Of a stretch of DNA of 64,000 nt, positions 7,541-16,807 are shown piece by piece. A program made the translations under genes and the position numbers. Source of the stretch: Streptomyces zhihengii. GTDB lineage: Bacteria > Actinomycetota > Actinomycetes > Streptomycetales > Streptomycetaceae. Location of the stretch: contig NZ_JAFEJA010000002.1 in the NCBI RefSeq assembly GCF_016919245.1, positions 2,110,501 to 2,174,500 of the forward strand. The letters run 5' to 3'. Numbering within the stretch: position 1 is the first letter of the stretch; each line of letters begins with the position of its first letter. The notes below the pieces were generated by a model. That model ran no database searches, was not told the DNA's origin, and worked only from the letters and a program-made list of their open reading frames with translations.

Positions 7541-8761
7541 ATGTCCTTCCCCTCCACCCGCCCGACCGGCTGGCGTGCCCCAGCTCCTTTGACGCTTCTG
7601 GACTGGCAGCGCCGTCAGGAGGCTTTCACCCGATCCAATCTCACCGAGAACATGCTCGAACTCAGCTTCCGCAACAGGAACTGGAACGTTGCTCCTCTCG
7701 TCGCAGGCCAGCTGTCGTCGAAGCTGCTGATGATCACCGAATCCGACCGGCTGCAGCAGGCACGCACCTACAGCATCGGAGCGAACGCGACCGCTCTCGC
7801 GGTCGCCGCCACCGCCGGATCAGCCCCGCGCGAAGCGATCAGCAGCCACCGGCCCCCAAGCCCTGCAGGACTGATGGTCTTCGCCGATCCCATCGGTTCC
7901 GACATCGAGACCTACCGCACCACCAGCGGCGAAACCGTGGTAATCCACACCCCGATCGTGGCTGCATCATGGTCCCTGTGGGACGGGGACCAGGACACCC
8001 ACCACGGCATACCAGTGACCTGGCTCCGCCAGGCACACCACGGCGATGTCCTTCCCTACCCGCCACGCTTCTGCGGCATCTGGATGACGTTCTACGCCCC
8101 GCGTACCGGCGACACGATCGGCGTCGATCCGGGCCAGCCCGTCGCCGTCGGACCTGACGGCACTGTGATCACCGCCGCCGAAGCCCACCAGGCCGACACA
8201 GCGTTCCGTCAGAACAACCGCGAGCACTGGGGCCCGCTGTCCTGGCACAACGAGCTCGTCCTGCCCGAAGGCGAGCTGTTCGGCACGTCGCAACCAGGCA
8301 CACCGCAGCACTGGGCCGCAACCGTCTACACCGTCTGGCAGGTGATGGAACAGACCGGCAAAGCACAGCTCACCGAGACCGCGCGACACGCCCTGCCTCC
8401 CGCCGCCCGCAAGAAACTGGCCAGCAAGGCAAACACACAGCGGACGCGCCGCGTGGGCGACGGAGCCGTCCGCGTCGTCGACCTCGCGGCCACAGCCCGC
8501 CCGGCAGCCCGAGACGCCGAACGGGACAACGCCGCCTCAGACGGCCGCCGAACCGTTCAGTGGTCATGCCGCTGGCCTGTTCCGCCCTACCGCCGCAACA
8601 CCTGCCAGAACCCCTACCTGCACCACAAACTCGGTGACGACGCCCTCGAACACCACACGCACCGCGAAGAAATCATGCCCATGAGCATCAAGGGCCCCGC
8701 CGACAAGCCCCTCCGCATCCGCGGAGGGACCACCTTCACCTTCGATGCCCCCTCCGCCTGA
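7541..8761 (+). CDS. Orphan protein, 406 aa (plasmid/phage-type)
   Basis: Starts MSFPSTRPTGWRAPAPL. Residues 20-290 look like a globular alpha/beta protein (LLMITESDRLQQARTYSIG, PVTWLRQAHHGDVLPYPP, FCGIWMTFYAP). A Lys/Arg/Ala linker follows, then a C-terminal module with VRVVDLAATARP, WSCRWPVPPYRRNTCQNP and IKGPADKPLRIR. In my recollection this last pattern (VVDL, then W..RWPV..H/YRRN..., then IKGP.D.PLR) is common at the ends of actinobacterial plasmid and phage proteins of unknown role. A strong terminator follows. Function unknown. Confidence 0.7.
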   Translation: MSFPSTRPTGWRAPAPLTLLDWQRRQEAFTRSNLTENMLELSFRNRNWNVAPLVAGQLSSKLLMITESDRLQQARTYSIGANATALAVAATAGSAPREAISSHRPPSPAGLMVFADPIGSDIETYRTTSGETVVIHTPIVAASWSLWDGDQDTHHGIPVTWLRQAHHGDVLPYPPRFCGIWMTFYAPRTGDTIGVDPGQPVAVGPDGTVITAAEAHQADTAFRQNNREHWGPLSWHNELVLPEGELFGTSQPGTPQHWAATVYTVWQVMEQTGKAQLTETARHALPPAARKKLASKANTQRTRRVGDGAVRVVDLAATARPAARDAERDNAASDGRRTVQWSCRWPVPPYRRNTCQNPYLHHKLGDDALEHHTHREEIMPMSIKGPADKPLRIRGGTTFTFDAPSA

Positions 8762-8830
8762 CCACACCCCCGTGCAGAGCAGCCCACCTTCCTCCACCAC
8801 CGCACCCCCACGAGCCGCCCGCCCCTGAAC

Positions 8831-8866
8831 GGCCTCGTGCCCGGACATCCGTCCGGGCACGAGGCC
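8831..8866 (+). terminator. Terminator, 15-bp stem
   Basis: Perfect arms GGCCTCGTGCCCGGA / TCCGGGCACGAGGCC with a 6-base loop, 70 bases after the stop of the 406-residue gene. Confidence 0.85.
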
Positions 8867-9255
8867 ACCTGCGCTTTCCGCTGCCCGCCGCGCCCCACGT
8901 GCCTCAGGGCCGCAGCGCTCCCTGCGATCTGTGCCTCAGCCCCCTTGCGTTGAGCTCCCGTTGACGTCCGCCGGCCCCACCCCCGGCCCAACCCACAGGA
9001 GCGCAACCCGCCCCCGGGTGCGAGGAGCGGGTTGCGCCCACCCTCTCCGGCCGGGGTTGCGGAGCTTGCCCCCGCCCCGGGCAGTGTCGGTTCTGCCGGA
9101 AGGTGCTCCCACACCCACTGCCCACCCCCCGGGGGTGGGGCGTGGTCGAGCCCCCGGCCGCCGGGCCGCCCCCCACCCCCTCCCTCAGAGGGCGGCCCGG
9201 CACCCCCGCCCCTCGGCCACACAGCATCCCTGGGCGCCGAGTATGGGAGCTGTCC
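8867..9255. other. Leader region with palindrome
   Basis: No gene seen. A near-perfect palindrome CCCACCCCC-C-GGGGGTGGG lies at 9122-9140, about 115 bases before the next start. A related half (ACACCCCGGGGGTGGGC) lies at 36536-36551 before another orphan gene. The RBS GGGAG is at 9245-9249. Confidence 0.45.
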
Positions 9256-9717
9256 ATGCCCACGGCCCTCGAGCAGTGGCGCGCTGCCGCCCGCCACGCC
9301 GCTGAAACCGACCGGCTCATCGTCCGCCTCAACCAGGTCGCCTACCGGACAGCGGCCATCAGCCGCATCCTCGACAACCCCGACGCGACCGCCGACCGTC
9401 ACCACCCGCATCCCGCGCGGATTCACGGCCACCGCCCGGCTCCTCACCCCCTGGGCGTTGCCGATCACGCAGAAACCCCCTGCGCGCTCAGCTTCCTCAC
9501 CACCGCCGAACGCGCTCTGACCGCCCCCAGCGCTCGACTGCTCACCACCGCCGACTCGGCCCGCGCAGCAGCCGCCTGCGCAAGCGACGACGACCTGCGC
9601 AACCTCCTGTTCACCGACATCGTGGGCCGATGGCGTCACCTCATCGGCGCGACCCACCGGGGCTGGACCCACGTACACGTCGTCAGCGAAGCCGTCCTGG
9701 ACCTTGTCGCGGCGTGA
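9256..9717 (+). CDS. Orphan protein, 153 aa
   Basis: GGGAG precedes the ATG. The N-terminal 40 residues (EQWRAAARHAAETDRLIVRL) and C-terminal 75 (TTADSARAAAACASDDDLR, IVGRWRHLIGATHRGWTHV) look like helical coding sequence. The middle (DRHHPHPARIHGHRPAPHPLG) is odd in composition and might reflect two compensating frameshifts. No known motif. It belongs to the run of small single-gene units in this part of the window. Confidence 0.55.
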   Translation: MPTALEQWRAAARHAAETDRLIVRLNQVAYRTAAISRILDNPDATADRHHPHPARIHGHRPAPHPLGVADHAETPCALSFLTTAERALTAPSARLLTTADSARAAAACASDDDLRNLLFTDIVGRWRHLIGATHRGWTHVHVVSEAVLDLVAA

Positions 9718-9857
9718 GGCCGTCCCGGCGTCCGTACTTCGGCCCGGGGACCGGTGGGCTCGCATGGTGAGGCGCTGTGTATTCGCGGTCGCACCGGATG
9801 GACATGACGCAGGGTGAAGCTGCAGGCGGACGACGGCCTGTCCGACATGTTCGCGCG

Positions 9858-10200
9858 GTGAGCTATACGAAGGCGGGAGCCGCCGAGGCGGCCGAGTCGC
9901 AAGTCCGGGACATCTTTGAAGGGCATCTTGTCGGCGACATCGACGACGACTTCGGGCTGGAGCGGCGAGAGGCTCGCCGCCCTACGCATCCTCCTTGTGG
10001 CTCCTGGCCCCCGCAGCGGCAGTTGGGCCTACATGACGGCAGGGTCCTGGGCCGCGGCGGAGCGAGACGGTCACGGTTTTGAGTCCGTCATGACCGCGCC
10101 TGTCCGCGACCAGCGGTACGTCGAACTCATGGCGATGATTGCCCGATACCACTGCGGAGAGCATCGGCCCGTCCTGGGAGCACAGCATGCCGATCAGTGA
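9858..10200 (+). pseudogene. Suppressor-of-fused domain relic
   Basis: The GTG at 9858 gives SYTKAGAAEAAESQVRDIFE in one frame up to about 9967. The frame then changes, and LLVAPGPRSGSWAYMTAGSW, AERDGHGFESVMTAPV and QRYVELMAMIARYHCG follow. This order is what I recall from bacterial SUFU-family proteins, which are ~200 residues or more and often act as immunity or helper proteins of toxin systems. Here the frame is broken once and the C-terminal half is gone. A transposase fragment starts eight bases after the last codon. Confidence 0.6.
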
Positions 10201-10207
10201 GGACTTT

Positions 10208-10330
10208 CAGCGTTGCCGCTGCAGAGTGAGGAGGGTGGCGGCGATGGCCGACATACGGTTGGGGCTGCAGCGGGCTTTGCGGAGGATCCGCCAGGACTTG
10301 AGGCGGGCGACATCACACCATCCGGCCGCG
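10208..10330 (-). mobile_element. IS5-like transposase 3' fragment
   Basis: On the minus strand this encodes KSWRILRKARCSPNRMSAI and a tail LLTLQRQR ending at TGA 10210-10208. It matches the end of the relic at 20190-20700 (SWRIFRIARCSPSRITAMAA). Only the last ~35 codons remain, so it is a dead remnant that borders the SUFU relic. Confidence 0.7.
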
Positions 10331-10775
10331 CTAGTGACCGTGAGACCCGAAGCGCAGTCGATACCGTTGACACCCTGATCCGATGCTCACCATGCGTCGT
10401 GACGGGGCTTCAGATCAGGTACAGCGCAGCTTCGTGATCATGTTGTCCAGGACAGCTCGTGTGGCCTGCGCGATGATCGTTGCCCGTGGACCTGGTCCGG
10501 TGCCCGGCCGGCCCCAGGATGTGGGGCCGGCCGCGGGGTGCCGGGGATGCCCGCGCACCTGTCACCTGGACGGAGTCCGCGCCGTAGGGGTTGGCCGGTA
10601 CGAGCCTCCTGCCGGGGATCACCCGGACGCCATGACGATGACAGGGCGACGTCCTCCCGGCGACAGGCCGGGCATCATCACGCACATGTCGAGCGTGATT
10701 CACTCGACCTGTAGGGAGCTAGGGAGCTTTCGGCGCGTGACCTGTGCGTGGCGCGCATGATTCGGGGAGTTGGCC
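10331..10775. other. Upstream region of AsnC-type gene
   Basis: About 445 bases without a gene. A perfect hairpin CGGCCGGCCCC / GGGGCCGGCCG lies at 10505-10533. GGGGAG at 10764-10769 is the RBS for the regulator. AsnC-type proteins usually bind their own upstream region, so operators may lie here, but no site is evident by eye. Confidence 0.45.
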
Positions 10776-11222
10776 GTGGATGCGATCGACCGCCACATAC
10801 TGAACATCCTCCGCAAGGACGGGCGAGCGCCCGTGTCGGAGATCGCACGTGCTGTGGGACTCTCGGCGGCACCGTGCGCTCGCCGCATAGAGCGCATGGA
10901 GAGGGAGGGGGTGATCCGCGGCTACACCGCAGTCATCGAGGACAGCCAGGCAGGCATGCTTCAGGCGTTCATCGAGATCCGCCTGCTCGGGGCTACCGAC
11001 AGCGACGAGATCCAGGGCATCGCCGAGAGCATCCCGGAGATGGAGGAGAGCCACAGCATCGCCGGCACCTCCGACGCCCTGCTCAAGCTCCGAGTCCGGG
11101 ACGTGAAGCATCTTCAGCAGGTGATCAACGCCGTACGCCGGACCGGCAAGGTGGAGGGCACCAAGACCTTCATCATCATGAACACCTGGACGCGGGCGAC
11201 CGAGCAAGCTGTCACCCCGTGA
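10776..11222 (+). CDS. Lrp/AsnC family transcriptional regulator
   Basis: A 148-residue protein. Residues 2-60 form the AsnC-type winged helix (DAIDRHILNILRKDGRAPVS, ARAVGLSAAPCARRIERME, GVIRGYTAVI) and residues 65-145 the RAM ligand-binding domain. These regulators sense amino acids or similar small effectors and bind DNA as dimers or octamers. I chose GTG 10776 over TTG 10770 because GGGGAG ends at 10769, giving normal spacing only for the GTG. No partner gene is adjacent: the next gene is convergent. Its target is unknown. Confidence 0.93.
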   Translation: MDAIDRHILNILRKDGRAPVSEIARAVGLSAAPCARRIERMEREGVIRGYTAVIEDSQAGMLQAFIEIRLLGATDSDEIQGIAESIPEMEESHSIAGTSDALLKLRVRDVKHLQQVINAVRRTGKVEGTKTFIIMNTWTRATEQAVTP

Positions 11223-11383
11223 CCGCGAAACGGCATCCCCAGGATCGGAGGCCTTCCGCCTGCCGGCGGCAGGCTTGTTCAGCCGAACAGGGTTCCGCCG
11301 CCACGCCTCGGGTCCGGGACAGAGCGGCAGGTCGCCCGGGCCACTATTGGACCCGGGCGGGCTCCCGCAGCCGCCTGGGTGGC

Positions 11384-14107
11384 TCACTCACGTGTTGGAG
11401 TGACGGTGTGTGCGAGCTGGAAGCGTGAGTGGAGGCCGAGTTTCCGGTAGACGCGGGTGAGAGTCGCTTCGACCGTCTTGACGCTGACGGTGAGGGCGGT
11501 GGCGATGTCGCGGTTGCTCGCTCCGGCGGCGGCGAGTTCGGCGCAGCGCTGCTCGGCGGAGGTGAGGAGGGGGTGGGCGTTGTCGTCTGTGGGGGCGGCT
11601 TCCAGTCGGCTGAGGGTGCGCGCGGCGGCTTCGGCCCAGGGGTGGGCCTGGTGGGTGGTGAAGAGGTCGATGGCGCTGTGCGCGGCGGTGCGGGCGCTGG
11701 CGCGTCTGCGTCCGCGTCGTTCGGTGTGGCTGAGCGCCAGCAGGGTCCTGCCGCGTTCGAGGGGGAGGTGGCGAAGGCGGTCGGCCGCGTCGTTGAGGCG
11801 CCGGGCCGCGGTGTCGTAGTCGCCGCGGGCGGCGTCCAGAAGCGCCTGGGTGCGTTCGAGCGGAGGAAGGACCGTGTGACGGCCGAGATCGATCGCTGTG
11901 CGGCGAGTCTCGTCCAGGAGGCTCTGCGCCTGGCCCAGGTGGCCGAGGGTGACGAGGGTCTCGGCGAGTTCGGGATGCCAGCGCAGGACGGACGGGTCGC
12001 GGACCTGCTGGAGTCCCTCCAAATACCGCACTTCCTCCAGGGCCTCCAGGGCTTCCTTGGGACGGCCGGTGACCAGAAGAAGGTGACCAAGGGCGAAGAG
12101 GTTGCGGGAGAGGAAGACCTTGTTGTCCTCCTGCCGGGCGGTGTCGACTCCGCGGCGTGCGTGGAGGAGGGCGATGTCGGTGCGACAAGCGGTGCCCTCG
12201 ACGAGGGTGGAGGTGTAGCACGCCGGTGCGGGTGACAGGGAGGTCTCGTCGGTCAGTGCCTGGGCGCGGTGGGCGTGTTCGAGCGCCCTGGCGCACCGTC
12301 CGGCGCGGAGTTCGGCCTCGGCGAGGCTGCGCCGGATGTCCACGGTCGCCTCGGTGTCTCCGGTCCGCTCGGCTTCGACGAGCAGGGGAAGCAGCGCGGT
12401 ACGGGCCTCCTCGGGGTTGTCATCGAAGAGGGCGTGCCGGGCGGCGAGGTGCTGGGGTGTGCCGTTGGCCGGGACGGAAGCGGCGCGTGGCAGGGACAGG
12501 GCTCGGCTGAGCGTGGTCTCGGCGTCGGGGTGTCCGAGGACGCGTTGGAGACGGGCCTGCATCGTGAGGGCCATGGCGGTGGTGGTCATGTCACCGGCGC
12601 TCTCGGCGAGGGCAGTGGCACGTCCGGCCAGGTCGCACGCCCGGCGGGGATCGCCCTCATTGACGTTGGCCCAGATGGACTTGCGGATGAGGAGTTGTGC
12701 CGTGAGGTCGGGTCGTCCGGCCGCCGCGTGAAGTGCGTCGGCGAACAGTTCGTCCGCGCTGTGCAGGTACTGGCCGCTCGCGTCGATCAGGGCAACAAGG
12801 GCGTCGACGCGCTGGTCCGGGGTGGTGTCGTGGCTCAGGACAAGGCAGGCGGCGGCCCGGGCGCGGGGGAGGTCGCCGTAGTGGGCGGCGTCGCGTACGG
12901 CGGTCAGGGCCCGCTCGGTGAGCAGGTCGCCATCGTCGTGCGGGGTGCGCTGGGCGGCGAGGAAGGAGAGCTCTGCCGCGAGTGCGTGGTCGCCGCGCTG
13001 CCGGGCGCGTACGGCAGAACGGGCAGCGTGGAGAGCCGACTGCGGGTCGTCGGCATCGGCCGCCAGCGCGGTGTGCCGGTCACGGCGGACGCTGTCACGA
13101 CTGGCCTCGGCCAGCCGGGCGTGGAGGAGCCGGCGCGCGTGACCCGGCAGCCGCGCCACGAGTTCGGTGCCGATCGCGGAGGCGGTGAACCGCACCGTCC
13201 CGTTGGGCTGCCCGATCTCGAGCAGCCCCGCTGCCTCGGCCTGGGCGAGGAGGGCCTCGGCTGCCGGGCCGGCGAGGCGGCCGAGCAGTTCGAGGCCGGG
13301 CCGATCATCGAGTGCGGCGAACGTCAGCAGTTCCTGTACCTGGGCCGGTACCTCGTCCAGCCACTCGCCCACCAGCCGACGGGCCGTAGGCGGCAGGGCC
13401 GACTCCCTTCCACCGTCCCGGTCCGGTAGGGGACGCGAGGCGTCGGCCAGCGCCAGGGCCAGGGCAGGGTTCCCGCCGCTGCGGGCATGGATGCACGTGA
13501 CCTCGCGGAGGGCAAGCCGGTACGGGGAGAGCAGCATCGCGACCTGAGAGGCCGTCAGGGGCGGAACGCGTACCGCGTGCGTGTCCTCCCCGCACCAGTG
13601 GCCTCCGGCCTGCGGGCGCCAGGTGCGCTCGGCCGCGATGACGGGAAGGTCCGGGGTCGCGCGCAGTGCCCAGTCCAGGACGGCAGCGCTGGCCGGGTCC
13701 AGCCACTGGGCGTTGTCCACGACCAGGGTCATGGGTGGCGCCTCCCGCAGGAGGACGGCGGTCTGCCGTCGCAGCCGCAGGGCCCGGCCGGCGTCATCCG
13801 GAAAACCCGGCCGATCGGCGGCGTCGTCGAGTGCAGCCGTCAGCTCCCGCGCTGCGGGCAGCGCCGGTAGAGCCAGCGCGAGTTCGAGGAGCCCGGCGCC
13901 GGGGACCCGGGCGTCCTGCGGACGGGGGGCCAGACGCAGAACGGGCAAGCCCAGCCGCTGCCCCAGGGCACCGGCCGCGGTGGTCTTGCCGCTGCCAGGC
14001 GGCCCGAACAGGACCACCCGGCGGGCGACGGGCCCGTCTTCCGGCACGACCGGCAGCACGGCACCGGCCTCGTGGGACGCGTTGATCCACATCGCAGAGT
14101 CTGGCAT
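11384..14107 (-). CDS. LAL-type LuxR family regulator with ATPase domain
   Basis: A 907-residue protein. Walker A GPPGSGKTT lies at residues 35-43, a Walker B-like strand TLVVDNAQWLDPAS near residue 130, then a long helical repeat region (LRRQTAVLLREA, ARHALFDDNPEEARTALLPL) typical of TPR-like LAL middles. At residues ~845-905 is a LuxR helix-turn-helix (LTSAEQRCAELAAAGASNRD, TVSVKTVEATLTRVYRKLGL). LAL regulators are ATP-dependent activators, often of secondary metabolism or secreted enzymes. It is divergent from the M4 protease gene across a 177-base gap, so the protease is a natural target candidate. Confidence 0.93.
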   Translation of the reverse strand: MPDSAMWINASHEAGAVLPVVPEDGPVARRVVLFGPPGSGKTTAAGALGQRLGLPVLRLAPRPQDARVPGAGLLELALALPALPAARELTAALDDAADRPGFPDDAGRALRLRRQTAVLLREAPPMTLVVDNAQWLDPASAAVLDWALRATPDLPVIAAERTWRPQAGGHWCGEDTHAVRVPPLTASQVAMLLSPYRLALREVTCIHARSGGNPALALALADASRPLPDRDGGRESALPPTARRLVGEWLDEVPAQVQELLTFAALDDRPGLELLGRLAGPAAEALLAQAEAAGLLEIGQPNGTVRFTASAIGTELVARLPGHARRLLHARLAEASRDSVRRDRHTALAADADDPQSALHAARSAVRARQRGDHALAAELSFLAAQRTPHDDGDLLTERALTAVRDAAHYGDLPRARAAACLVLSHDTTPDQRVDALVALIDASGQYLHSADELFADALHAAAGRPDLTAQLLIRKSIWANVNEGDPRRACDLAGRATALAESAGDMTTTAMALTMQARLQRVLGHPDAETTLSRALSLPRAASVPANGTPQHLAARHALFDDNPEEARTALLPLLVEAERTGDTEATVDIRRSLAEAELRAGRCARALEHAHRAQALTDETSLSPAPACYTSTLVEGTACRTDIALLHARRGVDTARQEDNKVFLSRNLFALGHLLLVTGRPKEALEALEEVRYLEGLQQVRDPSVLRWHPELAETLVTLGHLGQAQSLLDETRRTAIDLGRHTVLPPLERTQALLDAARGDYDTAARRLNDAADRLRHLPLERGRTLLALSHTERRGRRRASARTAAHSAIDLFTTHQAHPWAEAAARTLSRLEAAPTDDNAHPLLTSAEQRCAELAAAGASNRDIATALTVSVKTVEATLTRVYRKLGLHSRFQLAHTVTPTRE

Positions 14108-14284
14108 CGGGCCATGGTGCGCCCACGGGGCCTCCCCGTCCAGGTCAAGGGATTGCCCTGATGTCGGCTGCCTCCCGCGTCCCTAGCCTCATGGCCACAG
14201 CCGAGCCAACCACTGCTGAACGCCCCCCGCACCGTAGATGACGTTTTGCGGCATTTCCCCGACAGGCCCGGCGGAAGGATTGCA

Positions 14285-16459
14285 ATGAACCGCAAGAACG
14301 CCCTGGCAGCCGGTGTCGCGGCAGCCCTCGCCCTGGGCTCCGTGACCATGGTGGCCACCCAGTCCACCGCCGCGGGTCCCCGGCCCACCGCGGCCGCCGG
14401 TACCTCCGTCGCCCAACCCGGCGCCGGGTTCCGGGCGATGACGGCCGACGCGCGGAGCGAGGCGATACGCACGGCCGGCAGGAACGCGGCCGCCACCGCC
14501 CGCGAACTCGGCCTGGGCCCCGACGAGCGCCTGGTGGCCAAGGACGTGCTGATCGACGCCGACGGCTCCCGGCACGTGCGCTACGACCGCACCTACAGAG
14601 GCCTGACGGTGATCGGCGGCGACCTGGTGGTCCACCTCACCGAAGGCGGCACGATCACCGGCTCGAACCTGGCGCACCAGGGCGCGATCCGGATCGCCGG
14701 CACCACCCCGAAACTCACGGCCGACGACGCTTCCGCCAAGGCCGTGAAGCACGCCAAGCACGTGAAGAAGGCTAAGGCCGGCAGCAAGGACAGCACCCTG
14801 GTGGTGTACGCGGTCGGCAAGATCCCCGTCCTCGCCTACCGCTCGACCGTCACCGGCGAGGGCGAGACCGGCCCCACCTCGCGGGAGGCGGTGATCGTCG
14901 ACGCCACCACCGGCGCGGCGCTGGACCAGTACGAGCTGCACCAGAACGTCACGGGCACCGGCAACGGCGTCACCGTCGGCCAGGTCTCCATCGAGACCAC
15001 CCAGACCGCCGGCGGCTACACCCTCACCGACCCCGCGCACGGCGGCACGATCGTCTACGACTCGTACAACAGCCCCCAGTCGAACCCCAGGCAGAACGCC
15101 CGGCCCTTCTCCAAGACCACCAACTCCTGGGGCAACGGCACCAGTTCCAGCCGCGAGAGCGCCGCGGTGGACGCCTCCTACGGCCTGGCCAAGACCTGGG
15201 ACTACTACAAGAACTCTTTCAACCGCTCCGGCATCCGCAACAACGGCAGCGGCGCCCCCGCCTACGTCCACGTGGACACCGGCCTGTTGAACGCCTTCTA
15301 CGACGACGACTGCTTCTGCATGTTCTTCGGCGACGGCTCCTCGCAGAACAGCAACACCCCGGTCACCACGCTCGACGTGGCCGCCCACGAGATGAGCCAC
15401 GGCGTCACCGCCGCCACCGCCAACCTCACCTACTCCGGCGAGTCCGGCGGCCTCAACGAGGCCACCAGCGACATCTTCGGCACCATGGTCGAGTTCTCCG
15501 CCGGCAACACCGGCGACCCGGGCGACTACTACATCGGCGAGAAGCTCAACATGTCCGGCGGCTACATGCGCCGCATGGACAACCCCGCCGCCGACGGCAA
15601 CTCGCTGTCCTGCTGGACCTCCGGCGCCGGCTCGGTGGACGTCCACTACTCCTCCGGCATCGGCAACCACTTCTTCTACCTGGCCGCCGAGGGCACCGGC
15701 ACGAAGACCATCGGCGGACGCTCGCACACCGGCACCACCTGCAACAACGACACCTTCAGCGGCATCGGCAAGGACAAGGCGGCCGCGGTCTGGTACCGGG
15801 CGCTGTCCACCTACATGACCTCCACCACCAACTACGCCGGCGCCCGCACCGCCACCCTGCAGGCAGCCGCCGACCTGTACGGCAGCAACTCCCAGGAGCG
15901 CTACCTCGTCTCCAAGGCGTGGGCCGCCGTCAGCGTCGGCACCGCACTGCCCGACCCCGGCACCGGCACCCCCACCCCCTCCCCGACCGATCCGACTCCT
16001 TCGCCGACCACGCCCCCCAGCGGGAACGCGCTGATTAACGGCAGCTTCGAACAGGGCACCAGCGGCTGGACCCAGAGCGACAGCATCATCACCAACTCGC
16101 CCCTGCAGGCCGCACGTGACGGGTCCTGGTACGCCTGGATGATGGGTTATGGCGCCGACGCGATCGAGTCCCTGTCCCAGTCGAACGTCGCGGTGCCCTC
16201 CACCGGCACCCCGAAGCTCACCTTCTGGCTGAAGGTCTCCACCCAGGAGACCGGCTCCATCGCCTACGACACCCTCAAGGTCAACGTCAACGGCACCACC
16301 TTGGCCACCTACTCCAACGCGAACGCGAGCTCCGGATACGTCCAGAAGACCGTCGACCTGTCCGCCTACAAGGGGCAGACGGTGAAGCTGGAGTTCGCCG
16401 GCACCGAAGACACCTATCTGTCCACCATCTTCCTGCTCGACGGCATCACCATCGGCTGA
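14285..16459 (+). CDS. Secreted M4 (thermolysin-like) metalloprotease
   Basis: A 724-residue precursor. The signal peptide MNRKNALAAGVAAALALGS ends near residue 31. An FTP/PepSY-type propeptide runs to about residue 240. The zinc motif HEMSH lies at about residues 368-372, and the third ligand is in GGLNEATSD some 20 residues later. After the catalytic domain, a Pro/Thr linker (TPTPSPTDPTPSPTTPP) leads to a C-terminal beta-sandwich-like domain (NALINGSFEQGTSGWT to the end) that may bind substrate or be removed. Family knowledge: a neutral extracellular endopeptidase. All key motifs are present, so it should be active. Confidence 0.95.
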   Translation: MNRKNALAAGVAAALALGSVTMVATQSTAAGPRPTAAAGTSVAQPGAGFRAMTADARSEAIRTAGRNAAATARELGLGPDERLVAKDVLIDADGSRHVRYDRTYRGLTVIGGDLVVHLTEGGTITGSNLAHQGAIRIAGTTPKLTADDASAKAVKHAKHVKKAKAGSKDSTLVVYAVGKIPVLAYRSTVTGEGETGPTSREAVIVDATTGAALDQYELHQNVTGTGNGVTVGQVSIETTQTAGGYTLTDPAHGGTIVYDSYNSPQSNPRQNARPFSKTTNSWGNGTSSSRESAAVDASYGLAKTWDYYKNSFNRSGIRNNGSGAPAYVHVDTGLLNAFYDDDCFCMFFGDGSSQNSNTPVTTLDVAAHEMSHGVTAATANLTYSGESGGLNEATSDIFGTMVEFSAGNTGDPGDYYIGEKLNMSGGYMRRMDNPAADGNSLSCWTSGAGSVDVHYSSGIGNHFFYLAAEGTGTKTIGGRSHTGTTCNNDTFSGIGKDKAAAVWYRALSTYMTSTTNYAGARTATLQAAADLYGSNSQERYLVSKAWAAVSVGTALPDPGTGTPTPSPTDPTPSPTTPPSGNALINGSFEQGTSGWTQSDSIITNSPLQAARDGSWYAWMMGYGADAIESLSQSNVAVPSTGTPKLTFWLKVSTQETGSIAYDTLKVNVNGTTLATYSNANASSGYVQKTVDLSAYKGQTVKLEFAGTEDTYLSTIFLLDGITIG

Positions 16460-16488
16460 CCGATCCCACCCACCGCCAGTGCTCCCGT

Positions 16489-16517
16489 GGCCGGAGCCCC
16501 GCTCGGGTGCTCCGGCC
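16489..16517 (+). terminator. Terminator after M4 protease
   Basis: Inverted repeat GGCCGGAGC / GCTCCGGCC with an 11-base loop, about 30 bases after the stop codon. Confidence 0.65.
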
Positions 16518-16807
16518 GCAGAAGCCACCGCATGCGCGGGGGCGGCCCGGTTCCCGCTCCGCGGGATTCCCGGTGTGTTCAACCGCCCAACCTGCCTGCC
16601 GCATGCATGACAGGTGTGATCGTGAGTGTCTTTCCTGCCAGTCACACCACCTCATACGGGGAAGAGAGAGCGTTCACTCGTCCCGGTCTTCCCGTCAGTC
16701 ACCGCCCGGTGCCAGGCGGTTCGGAGATTCCCGCCCCCAGCGCACGCCGCAGGCGAGCATCCGTGCTCGTCATCTCCGGCGTGCGTGGAATTCCATGAGG
16801 AGAGTCC
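16518..16807. other. Upstream region of subtilase gene
   Basis: About 290 bases with no gene. GAGGAGAG at 16797-16804 is the RBS of the following GTG start. I see no clear promoter boxes or operator. Confidence 0.4.

Noticed and set aside
12269..13429. 386-residue plus-strand gene opposite the LAL regulator
   Set aside because: It is the antisense shadow of an ATPase/LuxR gene with clear motifs; its own sequence is low-complexity Gly/Val/Arg.
14189..16645. 818-residue minus-strand ORF over the M4 protease
   Set aside because: Gly/Val/Asp-rich antisense shadow; the plus strand has signal peptide, HEMSH and propeptide.
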